Positions 1 through 8,417 of a stretch of DNA of 64,000 nt are shown here, in pieces. The DNA lies in the NCBI GenBank assembly GCA_963747105.1, contig CAVVEC010000016.1, positions 186,001-250,000 of the forward strand, read 5' to 3'. The position numbers and the translations under genes are program-made. Within the stretch, counting starts at the first letter, position 1; each line of letters begins with the position of its first letter. The DNA comes from CAVVEC01 sp963747105. GTDB taxonomy: Bacteria > Acidobacteriota > Terriglobia > Terriglobales > Acidobacteriaceae. The notes beneath the pieces were generated by a model, which did not search any database, was not told where the DNA came from, and saw only the letters and a list, made by a program, of their open reading frames with translations.

Positions 1-675
1 ATCCGGTCGCGATTTCCTGAAGGCGAGCCACGTCAGCAAGCCGACGCAACCCAGCACGCCGGCAAAAGCCGCTGCAAATACCAGGGTGTGGGCCGACCAC
101 GCCCGCGCCACGGATCGCCTGCCGAACACAGATGCGAGGTAAGCCAGTAAAGCAAATCGGCACACCCGTCCCATGCCAAAAGACAGCACAAACGCAGTGA
201 AGCGATAGCGCGTTGCACCAGCACCAATTACAAAAGCGGAAGTCGGAAATGGTGGCGGGAGGAGTGCGGCAAGCGACAGAGAAAGGCTTCCAAAGCGATG
301 CAGGACTGCCGTAACTCTGTCGAATACCGCTCCTTTAATACGTCGATGCAGAACTCCAAGACCCGCCAGGCGGTAAGCGACTGAAGCCCCGCAGACCGAG
401 CCTGCTGTGCTGCACATAGCGTAATAGGGCCATAGCTCTGGGTGCCGGGCGGCCAGGACTATCGTGAGCGCGTCAACTGCCCCGAGAGTGGGTAACACCG
501 AGCTATCAAGGGCGGCAAGAATGAACACGCCAACTCCACCCAGGTGCCTCAGCAGTGAGATAAAGGATGTCACGGGTTCGATGATACGGCTTGAGGGCCT
601 TGCTTCGACTGGGCTTTCGACAAAATGTCTGAATGCCTGCCTTTGCCAAGCGGAACGAGGCGTACCATTGGCCAT
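1..675 (-). CDS. VTT/DedA-like membrane protein, C-terminus cut by window edge
   Basis: The minus strand reads open from an ATG at 675 to the window edge, about 225 residues with no stop. After a polar N-terminus the protein is a series of hydrophobic segments. It contains a LPTLGAVDALTIVLAARHP stretch, a Gly/Ser-rich helix, and then LLPPPFPTSAFVIGAGA, which resembles the re-entrant Pro/Gly loop of VTT (SNARE-associated Golgi / YqaA-DedA) proteins. These are inner-membrane proteins thought to be lipid or small-molecule transporters or scramblases. The start is uncertain because a second minus-strand frame overlaps upstream. The family call comes from motif shape, so moderate confidence. Confidence 0.7.
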   Translation of the reverse strand, partial: MANGTPRSAWQRQAFRHFVESPVEARPSSRIIEPVTSFISLLRHLGGVGVFILAALDSSVLPTLGAVDALTIVLAARHPELWPYYAMCSTAGSVCGASVAYRLAGLGVLHRRIKGAVFDRVTAVLHRFGSLSLSLAALLPPPFPTSAFVIGAGATRYRFTAFVLSFGMGRVCRFALLAYLASVFGRRSVARAWSAHTLVFAAAFAGVLGCVGLLTWLAFRKSRPD

Positions 676-884
676 GAGCAGAATACATCCAGAATGCCCC
701 GACTCCGACCTTTCTGATCGGCCGGTAGCTGCCGATGTCCTCCTTCGACATGAGCCAGACGAGGAAGAAGACGATGAGGAGGAAGACGAAGGCGACGGCA
801 AAGAAAAAGAAGATGACGATGATGACGACAAAGACGACGGCTACTCGGAGTGAGCGTGCCCTTATTTATTTCAGTGGGTGAAGG

Positions 885-1242
885 ATGAAGCGTGAACATT
901 TCGTCAAGGTAGTCGAGGAGGCGCTCGACTCGCTCCCGCAAGAATTTCGCAGTCGCATTCGTAACGTTGCGGTTCTGGTAGAGGATATGCCCCCGAACCA
1001 GCCATCGCCGCAGTCGGGGCAGCAAAGGCGGCTGCTTCTGGGTCTCTTCCATGGCGTGCCCACGACCAAGAAGAGCATATTTGACCTGCCGACGGGGACC
1101 CGATCACATCGTGCTTTATCAGAAGAATATTGAAGCGGTCTGCTCCAGCGAGGCCGAAGTCCGGGAACAAATCCGCCGGACGGTCATCCATGAACTGGGC
1201 CACTATTTCGGGATGGACGAGAACCAACTGAAGGATGTTTAG
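885..1242 (+). pseudogene. zincin-like metallopeptidase family protein, frameshifted
   Basis: The N-terminal part (from 885, MKREHFVKVVEEALDSLP) and the C-terminal part (to 1242) lie in two frames that join near 1097-1106, at a GGGGACCC run. Rejoined, the product is about 118 residues, typical of the small PF06262-type metallopeptidase family. The zinc motif HELGHYFGMDE is intact in the second frame. The protein is presumably cytosolic; its substrate is unknown. Either a one-base sequencing indel or a real disruption explains the break. A G-rich SD-like stretch abuts the start codon very closely, so the start is less certain than the family. Confidence 0.75.
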
Positions 1243-1435
1243 TTAAGAGCCAATTACTGCTTCCTCTCGGATTGTGCCCAGATTTGCGGGCACTCGGAAG
1301 CTGAGACAAGCGAGTGGAAACCATGCAATTCCGGCACAATCCAAGGGTCCAAACTCTTGCGAACAGAATTTGTCGCTTAGCCGCCGCCCCATCCCCCCCG
1401 GAACCTGTTCGCACTCTCGGAATTCGTGAGCAACG

Positions 1436-2250
1436 ATGACCACAGCTATCGAAACGACAATCATCACCAAGACTGAACACGAGATTTCTGGTGCATTGCT
1501 ACAGAAGAAGGTCCGGGTCACCGTTGTCGGCTGCGGTGGGACGGGAAGTGCCATTGCCGCGGGACTGCCGTACTTGCATCAGGCCATGGTCGCTCTTGGG
1601 CATCCGCACGGGTTGGACGTGACCTTGATCGACGGCGACCGGATCTCACGTACGAACTGCGTACGGCAGCTGTTCAGCGAGAGTGAGGTTGGGCTTCACA
1701 AGGCGACGGTGCTTGCGACTCGCATCAACCTCTTCTGGGGACTCGGTTGGAAGGCCATGACCACCTTCATGGATGAAAGTTGGGGGCATGAGACGGACAT
1801 TCTGATCGGATGTGTGGATTCGCGCGCGGCCCGGAATGCGATGATCAGAACGCAAACGTTCTGGAATTGCTTTTATTGGCTCGATCTCGGCAACAACGCC
1901 GATTCCGGCCAGTTCGTTCCGGGCGAGCCGGACAGCCCACGAAATAAGTCGCCCGGGGTACGTTTGCCGACAGCCGCAGAGCTGTTTCCCGAGCTGGTCG
2001 ATCCCAAGACCGAAGAGACTCTCTTCCATCCTGCAGTGCGATCGAGGCACTGGAGCGGCAAGAACCCTTCGTGAACCAGACGCTCGCCTATCAGGCGCTC
2101 GCGATGCTGGCACGCCTCTTCCGGTATGGGCGACGGTCGTACTATGGCGGGTTCGTCAACCTGCGGACGGGTCTCGCGGCTCCGATCCCTGTGAACCCAA
2201 TTGGGTGGAAGCGGATGCAGAATGGCCGTATCCCATTGACGCACAGTTAA
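1436..2250 (+). pseudogene. PRTRC-system ThiF-like (E1-like) protein, frameshifted
   Basis: An E1/ThiF-type Rossmann adenylation domain is seen at the N-terminus: VTVVGCGGTGSAIAAGL (nucleotide-binding Gly motif) followed by VTLIDGDRISRTNCVRQLF (acidic end of strand 2 and Asn/Arg motif). The first frame ends at 2074. The continuation from about 2020 to a TAA at 2250 is in the next frame and encodes SAIEALERQEPFVNQ and GGFVNLRTG, matching the C-terminus I know from ThiF proteins of the PRTRC (ParB-related, ThiF-related cassette) system. That cassette usually sits on plasmids or islands with ParB and other PRTRC genes, none of which are here, so this is an orphan piece. One frameshift separates the two halves. 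Confidence 0.72.
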
Positions 2251-2339
2251 TTAGGTAAGCGCTAAGGCCATTTTGTAGGCAGGTTCGGAAAAACGTGCTA
2301 ACCTAAGCCAATAAGACTTAGTTTAAATGGACTGACACC

Positions 2340-2585
2340 ATGAAGACTGTTAACATTCACGAAGCGAAGACCCAGCTCTCCAAGCTTGTAGAGGAAGCGT
2401 CCAAGGGTGAGTCCTTCATCATTGCGAAGGCAGGGAAGCCCATCGTCAAGGTAACGGCGCTTAGCGCTCCGATCGGCTCGCAGGTATGTCGGCTTGGTTT
2501 CCTCGCTGGCCAGATATCCGTGCCAGACGATTTCGACCAAATGGGACGGGACGAGATCGAAGGGCTCTTTGGCGGCGGTGTATGA
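2340..2585 (+). CDS. Phd/YefM-family antitoxin
   Basis: This 81-residue protein starts MKTVNIHEAKTQLSKLVEEA, the signature of the Phd/YefM antitoxin fold (DNA-binding N-terminus), followed by GESFIIAKAGKPIVKV. The C-terminus (DDFDQMGRDEIEGLFG) is the usual disordered toxin-clamping tail. Its stop overlaps the start of the PIN toxin by ATGA, so the two are translationally coupled. Such antitoxins repress their own operon by binding upstream palindromes. The 90 bp upstream of 2340 is AT-rich and could hold the promoter, but no clear operator was picked out. Confidence 0.9.
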   Translation: MKTVNIHEAKTQLSKLVEEASKGESFIIAKAGKPIVKVTALSAPIGSQVCRLGFLAGQISVPDDFDQMGRDEIEGLFGGGV

Positions 2586-2968
2586 AACTGCTGTTAGACA
2601 CGCATCTTCTTCTATGGGTCGCCGGGCAGCCCGACCGGCTGTGCCCTGAAGCTCGCAAATTCATTGACAATCCAGCCAACGAGCTTCTCTTCAGTGCCGC
2701 TAGTTTGTGGGAAGTCGTCATTAAGCGTGGCTTGGGTCGTGACGACTTCAAGGTGGATGCCCGGGTCCTGCGCCGCGGATTGCTGGACAACGGCCACAGC
2801 GAGTTGCCGGTGGTCAGCGATCATGTGGTTGCGCTCGACAGCTTACCTGCAATTCACAAAGATCCATTCGATCGCGTTCTAATAGCGCAGGCAACTCTAG
2901 AGGGTATTACACTTCTCACTACGGACTTTTTGGTCGCGAAGTATCCGGGCCCAATTCGGATGGTGTGA
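2582..2968 (+). CDS. vapC: PIN-domain toxin (VapC family)
   Basis: This is a 128-residue PIN-domain RNase toxin. The acidic active-site residues are visible: Asp in MKLLLDTHLLLW, Glu in AASLWEVVIK, Asp in KDPFDRVLIAQA, and the last acidic position in LLTTDFLVAKYPG. That is the complete quartet expected for a Mg2+-dependent endonuclease, so the toxin is probably active. The start at 2582 was chosen because it gives the classic ATGA overlap with the antitoxin and begins exactly at the conserved first strand. Partner: the antitoxin just upstream. Confidence 0.93.
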   Translation: MKLLLDTHLLLWVAGQPDRLCPEARKFIDNPANELLFSAASLWEVVIKRGLGRDDFKVDARVLRRGLLDNGHSELPVVSDHVVALDSLPAIHKDPFDRVLIAQATLEGITLLTTDFLVAKYPGPIRMV

Positions 2969-3201
2969 GCGCGATATAATGCGGAACGCGGCGGAACTCG
3001 ACAAATCAATTACACGTTTTGACCGCTGGTCATTGAGTGTAACCGCGATTTTTCCTAGGCCAGTCCATCTCAGCTTAGAGTTGCCATTCCCACGCGCAGT
3101 CGCGGACAGGGCTCGCAACTCCGGCCACCACCGAAACCGGGCTGAAATCAGTGGCATCTCCGGCTTCAGCAAGACCCTGGTTGGGGCTATTCTCGTAGAT
3201 T

Positions 3202-3498
3202 TTATATGGCGCCGGATAGCAACGCTTCGACCAACGCCTGCCACTCAGCCTCGAGTGCAGGCCGGTGGAACCTGCGCCCAGCGCGCTGGTACCAATAGTC
3301 GGCATTCGACGCCTGACCCTCTTTGCGGTGCAGGTAGGCGTGGACGGCCATGCCATCCACCGTCTCCAGGTCATCCACCAGCGCGTGAGAGCGGGTCCAG
3401 TTCCCTTTTGCATCCCACCACAGAGCCGCAAGCGGGGCTGACAGTCCAATGGGCGGCCCCTCTTCTGCAACCGATGCTCTGAACTCTCCGGGATTCAT
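3202..3498 (-). CDS. small conserved hypothetical protein
   Basis: A 98-residue protein rich in Trp, Ala and acidic residues, with WWDAKGNWTRSHALVDDL and HAYLHRKEGQASNADYWYQRAGR. The pattern looks like a short all-helical TPR/Sel1-like fold; I remember similar sequences as unannotated proteins in Acidobacteriota. It has no signal peptide or membrane segment. It lies 58 bp upstream of and in the same direction as the M28 peptidase gene, so they may be co-transcribed. The function is unknown. Confidence 0.65.
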   Translation of the reverse strand: MNPGEFRASVAEEGPPIGLSAPLAALWWDAKGNWTRSHALVDDLETVDGMAVHAYLHRKEGQASNADYWYQRAGRRFHRPALEAEWQALVEALLSGAI

Positions 3499-3556
3499 GT
3501 TCGCCTCCGGTCCTTTGCATCAAATCCCGTCTCAGATGTTTGTTTCTCGATCATTT

Positions 3557-5029
3557 TCACTTCAGCCAGTCAGGTAGAGGAAGGGATCTGCGCGGCAAGT
3601 CTTGCGTCATGGTGGCCAGGGCGTAGGTGAGAACCGACACCACGGCAGCGTTCTCGCGCAACTCCTGACGGTCCACTTTGTCAAGGGTGTCGGCGGCGCT
3701 GTGGTGATAGTCGAAATACTTGCGGGTGTCCTGCAGGGGAGCGAACGCCGGCATTCCCCGGACATTCAGCGGAATGAGATCCGCGCCTGACTCGTCCGTG
3801 GCACGCAGAATTCCCGCCCCCGATGTCTGCAGCACATCGGCGACCGGCTGAAGAAGTTTGGTCAAGGACTCATCGCCGCTGGTGTATATGCCCATGGGAT
3901 GTCCCGCCCCCGAGTCGGTTTCGATCCCCGCGAAGTGATTGGCGATGTTGGCGGCGTGTTGTTTGTCGTAGGCACGGCCGCCGAACACGCCGGGCTCTTC
4001 ACTCATCCACGCAACCACCCGAATGGTGCGCTTGGGCTGCAGATGAAGTTGCTTGACGAGGTGGGCTGTTGCCATGGCAAGGGCGACGCCGGCACCGTCG
4101 TCGATGGCGCCGGTGCCGAGATCCCAGGAATCAAGATGACCGGAGACAATGACGACCTGCTCTGGGTGCTCACTTCCTTTCAGGTCGGCGATCACGTTGT
4201 AAGACTCGGCGTCCGGAGACATTTGTGACGCCAATAGAAGATGGAGGCGGACTGGTCCCTGGGCAGATAGCCGGGCCATGAGGTCGGCGTCTTCAGCGGT
4301 GACCGCGGCTGCCGGGATATTTGCGAGATTGGAGTAGTCCGTCTCGCCGGTGTGCGGCAGCCGAAACTCCGCCCCTCCGACGGAGCGCACCAGCATGGCG
4401 ACGGCACCCAGACGTGCGGCGGCGGCCCGCCCTTCCGAGCGATACTCGACGGCCTGACCGTAAGCGTCGAAGGCAAATCCGGACTGCTCCATACGACGGT
4501 CATAGTGCTCATTGAACACAACGACCTTCCCTGCAACTCTCTCGCGGGGCATGGCTGCCAGCTCATCGAAGCTTCTTGCCACGACGATTTCGGCGGTGAT
4601 GCCCTCGGGAGGAGTCGCCACTCCATGAGCACCAAGGGCGGTGACAACAATTTTCTGTGTGGTACCGTGGACTTGTCCGGGATAGGCGACGAGCTCAGCA
4701 CGCTCTTCCCCGCGCACCCAGCGAGGGACGGTAACTTTTTCCAAAGTAACATCGAGACCGAGCTTGCGCATTTCGTCGGCGACGTAATCGACCGCTGCGG
4801 CTGCTTGCGGCGAGCCACTGGCGCGCGGGCCAATGTTGTCGGTGAGATGGGCCAACCGCTGGTAAACGTAGTCGTCATCGAGTGCGGCGCGCTGCAACTG
4901 GCGCAGCTGGTCCAACGTGTCCGCGGACCAGGCGGGAACGGGTTTGGTCTGCGCGGTTGCGCAAGTGGCCGCGGCAGTCAGCAGCACGATGAGCGGTAAG
5001 GTGTTCCGTGAACGAAGCCCCGTAAGCAC
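3557..5029 (-). CDS. secreted M28-family zinc peptidase
   Basis: This 490-residue protein carries a Sec signal peptide (residues 1 to about 26, cut near ATAQ). It then has a PA-type insert (VVVARSFDELAAM ... GKVVVFNEHYD) and a C-terminal M28 catalytic domain. Zinc-ligand motifs are visible: SGHLDSWDLGTGAIDDGAG, ETDSGAGHP and DYHHSAADT. The usual EEpGL loop reads SEEPGVFGG here. The family comprises periplasmic or extracellular aminopeptidases and carboxypeptidases. It follows the DUF4259 gene with 1 bp between stop and start, so an operon is likely. Confidence 0.9.
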   Translation of the reverse strand: MLTGLRSRNTLPLIVLLTAAATCATAQTKPVPAWSADTLDQLRQLQRAALDDDYVYQRLAHLTDNIGPRASGSPQAAAAVDYVADEMRKLGLDVTLEKVTVPRWVRGEERAELVAYPGQVHGTTQKIVVTALGAHGVATPPEGITAEIVVARSFDELAAMPRERVAGKVVVFNEHYDRRMEQSGFAFDAYGQAVEYRSEGRAAAARLGAVAMLVRSVGGAEFRLPHTGETDYSNLANIPAAAVTAEDADLMARLSAQGPVRLHLLLASQMSPDAESYNVIADLKGSEHPEQVVIVSGHLDSWDLGTGAIDDGAGVALAMATAHLVKQLHLQPKRTIRVVAWMSEEPGVFGGRAYDKQHAANIANHFAGIETDSGAGHPMGIYTSGDESLTKLLQPVADVLQTSGAGILRATDESGADLIPLNVRGMPAFAPLQDTRKYFDYHHSAADTLDKVDRQELRENAAVVSVLTYALATMTQDLPRRSLPLPDWLK

Positions 5030-5030
5030 T

Positions 5031-5423
5031 CTAGTTTCCTACCCTAGTCTGCAGGTCCTGTATTGCTGCAGTCCAGTCGTTCAGACCGTCGGCTTCGAGC
5101 CATAGGTCTTTCAGTTCAGAGTTTTTCCGCACACGTTCCAAAGCTCGAAGCGCCAGAGCCTTGAGTTCTGGAGTGGACGCCTGTCGATTCGTCGTCCATT
5201 TGATAATTTCCGGTGGCAATCCCTTGGCGGGGGAACCGTTCAGAGCGGCGATGACTTCGGCCGCCACGACCAGGACGCTGGCGGCGGGAGCCTCAAGATA
5301 GCTGGGATTGTCAGCCGCCTGAACGAATATCTGTGTCAGATCATCGAGCGTTATTGCGCCCAGTTTCGCAAGCCAATCGGCAGCGTCGTCGTTCTCAAAG
5401 CTTCCGGTACCCCACGCCGCCAT
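5031..5423 (-). CDS. DUF4259 domain protein
   Basis: This protein of about 130 residues starts MAAWGTGSFENDDAADWL, the hallmark of the DUF4259 family, and continues with the helical VVAAEVIAALNGSP region. The Met at 5423 was preferred over an in-frame Met at 5444 because the family begins at the AWG motif. It has no signal peptide or TM, so it is predicted cytosolic with unknown function. It lies directly before the M28 peptidase on the same strand. Confidence 0.85.
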   Translation of the reverse strand: MAAWGTGSFENDDAADWLAKLGAITLDDLTQIFVQAADNPSYLEAPAASVLVVAAEVIAALNGSPAKGLPPEIIKWTTNRQASTPELKALALRALERVRKNSELKDLWLEADGLNDWTAAIQDLQTRVGN

Positions 5424-5444
5424 GCAGCCTCCTCCCCGGACCAT

Positions 5445-5691
5445 CCGCTTGAGGGATTATAAAGCGAAGTTGCCCAAAATCCCCTTCAGCGTTGGCTCTG
5501 CAAGTGCTTGAGTCTAGAGGGTTACAAAATCCGCAGCCACAAACAGATCTTTTTGAGCCAAAACCGATTATGCTCGGCGGACTCAATCATTCGCGCAGTC
5601 CAGACCGTCATCCTTCTGCGCTGGTGTTGGCTGGAACTCAGTTTCCTTCCAGAGGTCATCGATGGTGATGTTCATGGCCGTTTCCAAGATG
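5445..5691. other. intergenic, nothing recognised
   Basis: About 250 bp between the DUF4259 start and the 3' end of the broken amidohydrolase. Short overlapping ORFs here have no recognisable protein character. No motif was identified. Confidence 0.4.
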
Positions 5692-7020
5692 TTATGTCCC
5701 GGTTCCGAACGGCACCTGCCGGACAGGGATTCCAAGGACTTGCGTCGGCAGTATCACAAGCAGCGTGTGCGTAGCCTCATGGGCACGCCTCGCGGAGTTC
5801 TTGTAAACGACTCCTCCCTTCATGACAAACACTACCCGCCGAACGGCCGTGATGTCTTTAAAGGGATCTCCGTCCAGGGCAATGATGTCCGCCTGCAGGC
5901 CGGGAGCGATCGAGCCAATCTGATCGCCCATGCCGAGCGCTTCCGCGCCTAGCGAATTGGCGGAGACCATCGCAGCCATAGTGTCCACACCGCAATCCCG
6001 CACGCGATCGATAAACTCCTCGGCATTTCGTCCGTGTGCGCCGCGCTACCGCATCCGTGCCGAAAACCATTTTCAGGCCCGGAGTTTTCGCCGCGTGCTG
6101 CGCGATCTCGTGATCCATGGGGATGATCTTCTCCATGGCGGCGAATCCCTCTTCCGTGTAGCCGGAGGTACCGAGATATCTATCCTTGTACAGCATGTAA
6201 TTCTCCAGCACGAGTCCGCATTGCGGATCGAAATACGTGCCTTTCTCCGCCATCAATTTCAGATCGTCATCGCTTGCCAGTGTGCCGTGCTCGATTTCAG
6301 TACAGCCGGCGAGAGTCGCTGCGCGCACCGCATCTTTATACGCGTGCACGAGTGTGCGCAGCCCCTGCTTCCTGGACTCGTCGCAAGCGGCGTTCAGCTG
6401 TTCCTGCGAAAGAGTCATTCCTCCCCCAGCCGTATGGACTCCGACGCGAAAATCTTGATCAGGTCGGCGCCGGCTGCCCTCTGCTTCCTGATAAACGCGC
6501 GAATCTCATCCGGTGTTCCCGTCGCATCGCCTTTGCCCTCGAGCGGTTCGACAGCAGTAAGGATGCGCGGCCCCGGCAGCATTCCTTTTGCGATTGCATC
6601 ACGCAACGGAATATCGTTCGGCGCACCCACGCTCTGCACTGTCGTGAATCCTGCCATTAGAGTCACCCATGCATTCGAGGCCGCTCGGTACGCATCCTCT
6701 TGCGTTGTGCCCTCGGTGCCCGCATTTTTCCCGTCCTTGCCGAAGATCCACGTGATATGCACGTGGGCGTCAATCCAGCCAGGCAAAACCGTGAGGCCGC
6801 GCAGGTCGTAATCGACTGGCCCGCCGGTGCCGGGATTTATCCCAACAATCTTTGAGCCCTCGATTACGATGCGAACGTCGTGCAACGTCTGCCCCTTGCC
6901 ATCCAGTACGGTGCTTGCCGCAATTACGATGCGCTGGGTCGCTGCAGGCGTCTGTGCAGAAACTCTCGCGGCCAACTCCAGGATGACGAGGATATATACG
7001 GGAATCCTCGAAGGTCGCAT
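5692..7020 (-). pseudogene. secreted amidohydrolase family protein, broken in two places
   Basis: Three frames make up one amidohydrolase of about 440 residues. The first runs from the signal-peptide start at 7020 (MRPSRIPVYILVILELAARVS) through LPGWIDAHVHITW (metal-binding HxH) to ASESIRLG. The second, from about 6418, carries LRTLVHAYKDAVRAA, TEIEHGTLASDDDL and KMVFGTDAVA (metal His and Asp). The third, from about 6045, carries ANSLGAEALGMGDQIGSIAPGLQADIIALDGDPFKDI, the C-terminal composite sheet. Breaks lie near 6415-6425 (G run) and 6040-6050. All catalytic metal ligands survive in the separate frames, which fits recent decay or indel errors. In-frame sequence upstream of 7020 belongs to a PQQ remnant. 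Confidence 0.82.
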
Positions 7021-7084
7021 CACAATTTCTCCTAATGTGTAGTGCGCACGATTTCGTAGCCTTCCTGAACCTGCACTCAGACTC

Positions 7085-7290
7085 GGACCCTCTGGCGTGT
7101 GCTTGTCATCCGAGCCGACATACACCACCCCATTCCCTACCGCTGGCGTACCCACTTTGAAGACGCCGATGTGGTAGCTCCACAGCAGGGCGCCGGTGCT
7201 GGCATTCATCGCATAAACGTAGACGTTGCTGTGCCCGCTGCTGTTTGTGCTGCCGACATACACTATCACCGCCAATGATCTCGGCGTGGC
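7085..7290 (-). pseudogene. PQQ-like beta-propeller protein remnant
   Basis: Minus-strand reading shows two propeller blades: VYVYAMNASTGALLWSYHIG and GTPAVGNGVVYVGSDD. These are the same blade motif as the large PQQ-like proteins near 46, 49 and 63 kb. There is no start, signal peptide or end. The fragment is fused in frame to the amidohydrolase N-terminus and abuts a TIGR02391-like remnant, so it is a recombination scar. Confidence 0.7.
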
Positions 7291-7516
7291 ATTGATGAAT
7301 GACGCGTTTAAGGTCGAAGTCGGACCACTTACCGACAAAAAAATTCCAGAAACAGAGCAGCTGGGCCTGCGTAATCTCTTCTCTGGAGCCATTGAATACT
7401 ACAAGAATCCGGGCAGCCATCGGCACTTTCCAACCGATCCGGTAGAAGTTGCCGAAACTCTTTTCTTCGCTAGTCTCCTCCTGCGAATCGTTGAGCGCAC
7501 CCGGCTCCGACCTTAA
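7271..7516 (+). pseudogene. TIGR02391-like protein, C-terminal remnant
   Basis: About 80 residues to the stop at 7516: ALMNDAFKVEVGPLTDK, NLFSGAIEYYKNPGSHRHF and VAETLFFASLLLRIVER. This matches my memory of the C-terminal end of the TIGR02391 (Ymh-like) family, often carried on mobile or defence islands. The N-terminal two thirds are missing and are replaced by PQQ sequence on the other strand. Confidence 0.6.
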
Positions 7517-7604
7517 CAGAACGTCAGCACAAAGAAAAGCGTTTCGAGTCGCGGCTGATGGGTGTAATGGTGTTACACCAACAATGATGTGCACTCCTTG
7601 CGCT

Positions 7605-8131
7605 TTGCAGGTCGCGGATCGGCGAACTGCTAGCTCTCCGCTGGCGGGACGTTGATCTGGAGCGGAAATTGCTGCGCGTGCCTCAGACGGTTTATGACGG
7701 TCATTTCGATGAACCCAAGAGTTAGCGGAGCAGACGTTCGGTGCCCCTGGGGGCAAAGTCTATCGAGATTCTGTCAGCTCGCAAGCCCGCTGTGCTAAAT
7801 CTCGAAGATCTTGGTCTTCAGCGCTTGCACGGGCACGCCGTTTGATCGGCACAATCTGCTCCGTCGGCAGCTCCAGCCGACCTGCAAGAAGCTGAACCTG
7901 GTGGGCGGGAACTGGCATTGGTTGCGGCATGCGAATGCGACGCTGCTGGATGCAGTAGGCACACCCCTGCGCACAGTGCAGGCGCTGCTCGGGCACTCAT
8001 CAGCAGAGATCACGCGCGAGGTTTACTTGCACTCGATCCCCGCTGACGCTCGGGCTGCGGTCGAAAGGGTCGAGGATTTGCTTAATCCCAGGGATAAAGA
8101 AAAGCCTGCCGCCGGCGAGCAATTGTACTGA
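7605..8131 (+). pseudogene. tyrosine recombinase (integrase) remnant
   Basis: The first part in one frame reads RIGELLALRWRDVDLERKLLRVPQ (catalytic Arg box). From 7811 the open frame carries GTPFDRHNLLRRQ, WHWLRHANATLLDAVG (HxLR box) and LLGHSSAEITREVYLHSIP (His and nucleophile Tyr). The N-terminal SAM-like domain is missing and the two halves are in different frames, so it is inactive. It marks an old integration event between the graveyard and the GT4 operon. Confidence 0.8.
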
Positions 8132-8227
8132 TTGCAGATCCGCAATAGTAGGTGGGGCTGGGATCATGGGCTAAGTTAGGGCTAGGTCCAGTGGCCCTCA
8201 CTGTCGAGCAGTTTCAGATTGCAATCT

Positions 8228-8269
8228 GAGCACTTTTGACCAGTTTCCCTCCCCCAACTAGCTGATACT
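8228..8269 (+). promoter_or_regulatory. class II-type palindrome promoter for the GT4/GH130 operon
   Basis: The motif GAGCACTTTTGACC (8228-8241) is followed by GATACT at 8264-8269. The -10-like element starts 29.5 bp from the motif centre, so the motif would sit at -41.5. Predicted TSS is about 8276, giving a 140-200 nt leader to the GT4 gene. Confidence 0.5.
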
Positions 8270-8417
8270 AAAGATCGGCGAGGGCTGTCCGCGCGGAGAA
8301 TGCCCGCAACACGATTGCGAAGAAAAGCGTCATCGCCCGTTCCTGATTCAACGCTGATGAGCGGGTACTCAGTCTGGAAATCAACCTTCTCCGCACTGGC
8401 TGCGCGCAACCAGGATA

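Noticed and set aside
464..853. 129-codon plus-strand ORF with Asp/Glu-rich end
   Set aside because: Its first half is antisense to the VTT gene and its end is low-complexity; no RBS at an internal start.
2979..3482. 167-codon plus-strand ORF
   Set aside because: Mostly antisense to the 98-residue gene at 3202-3498, with Arg/Pro/Ser-rich composition typical of a shadow frame.
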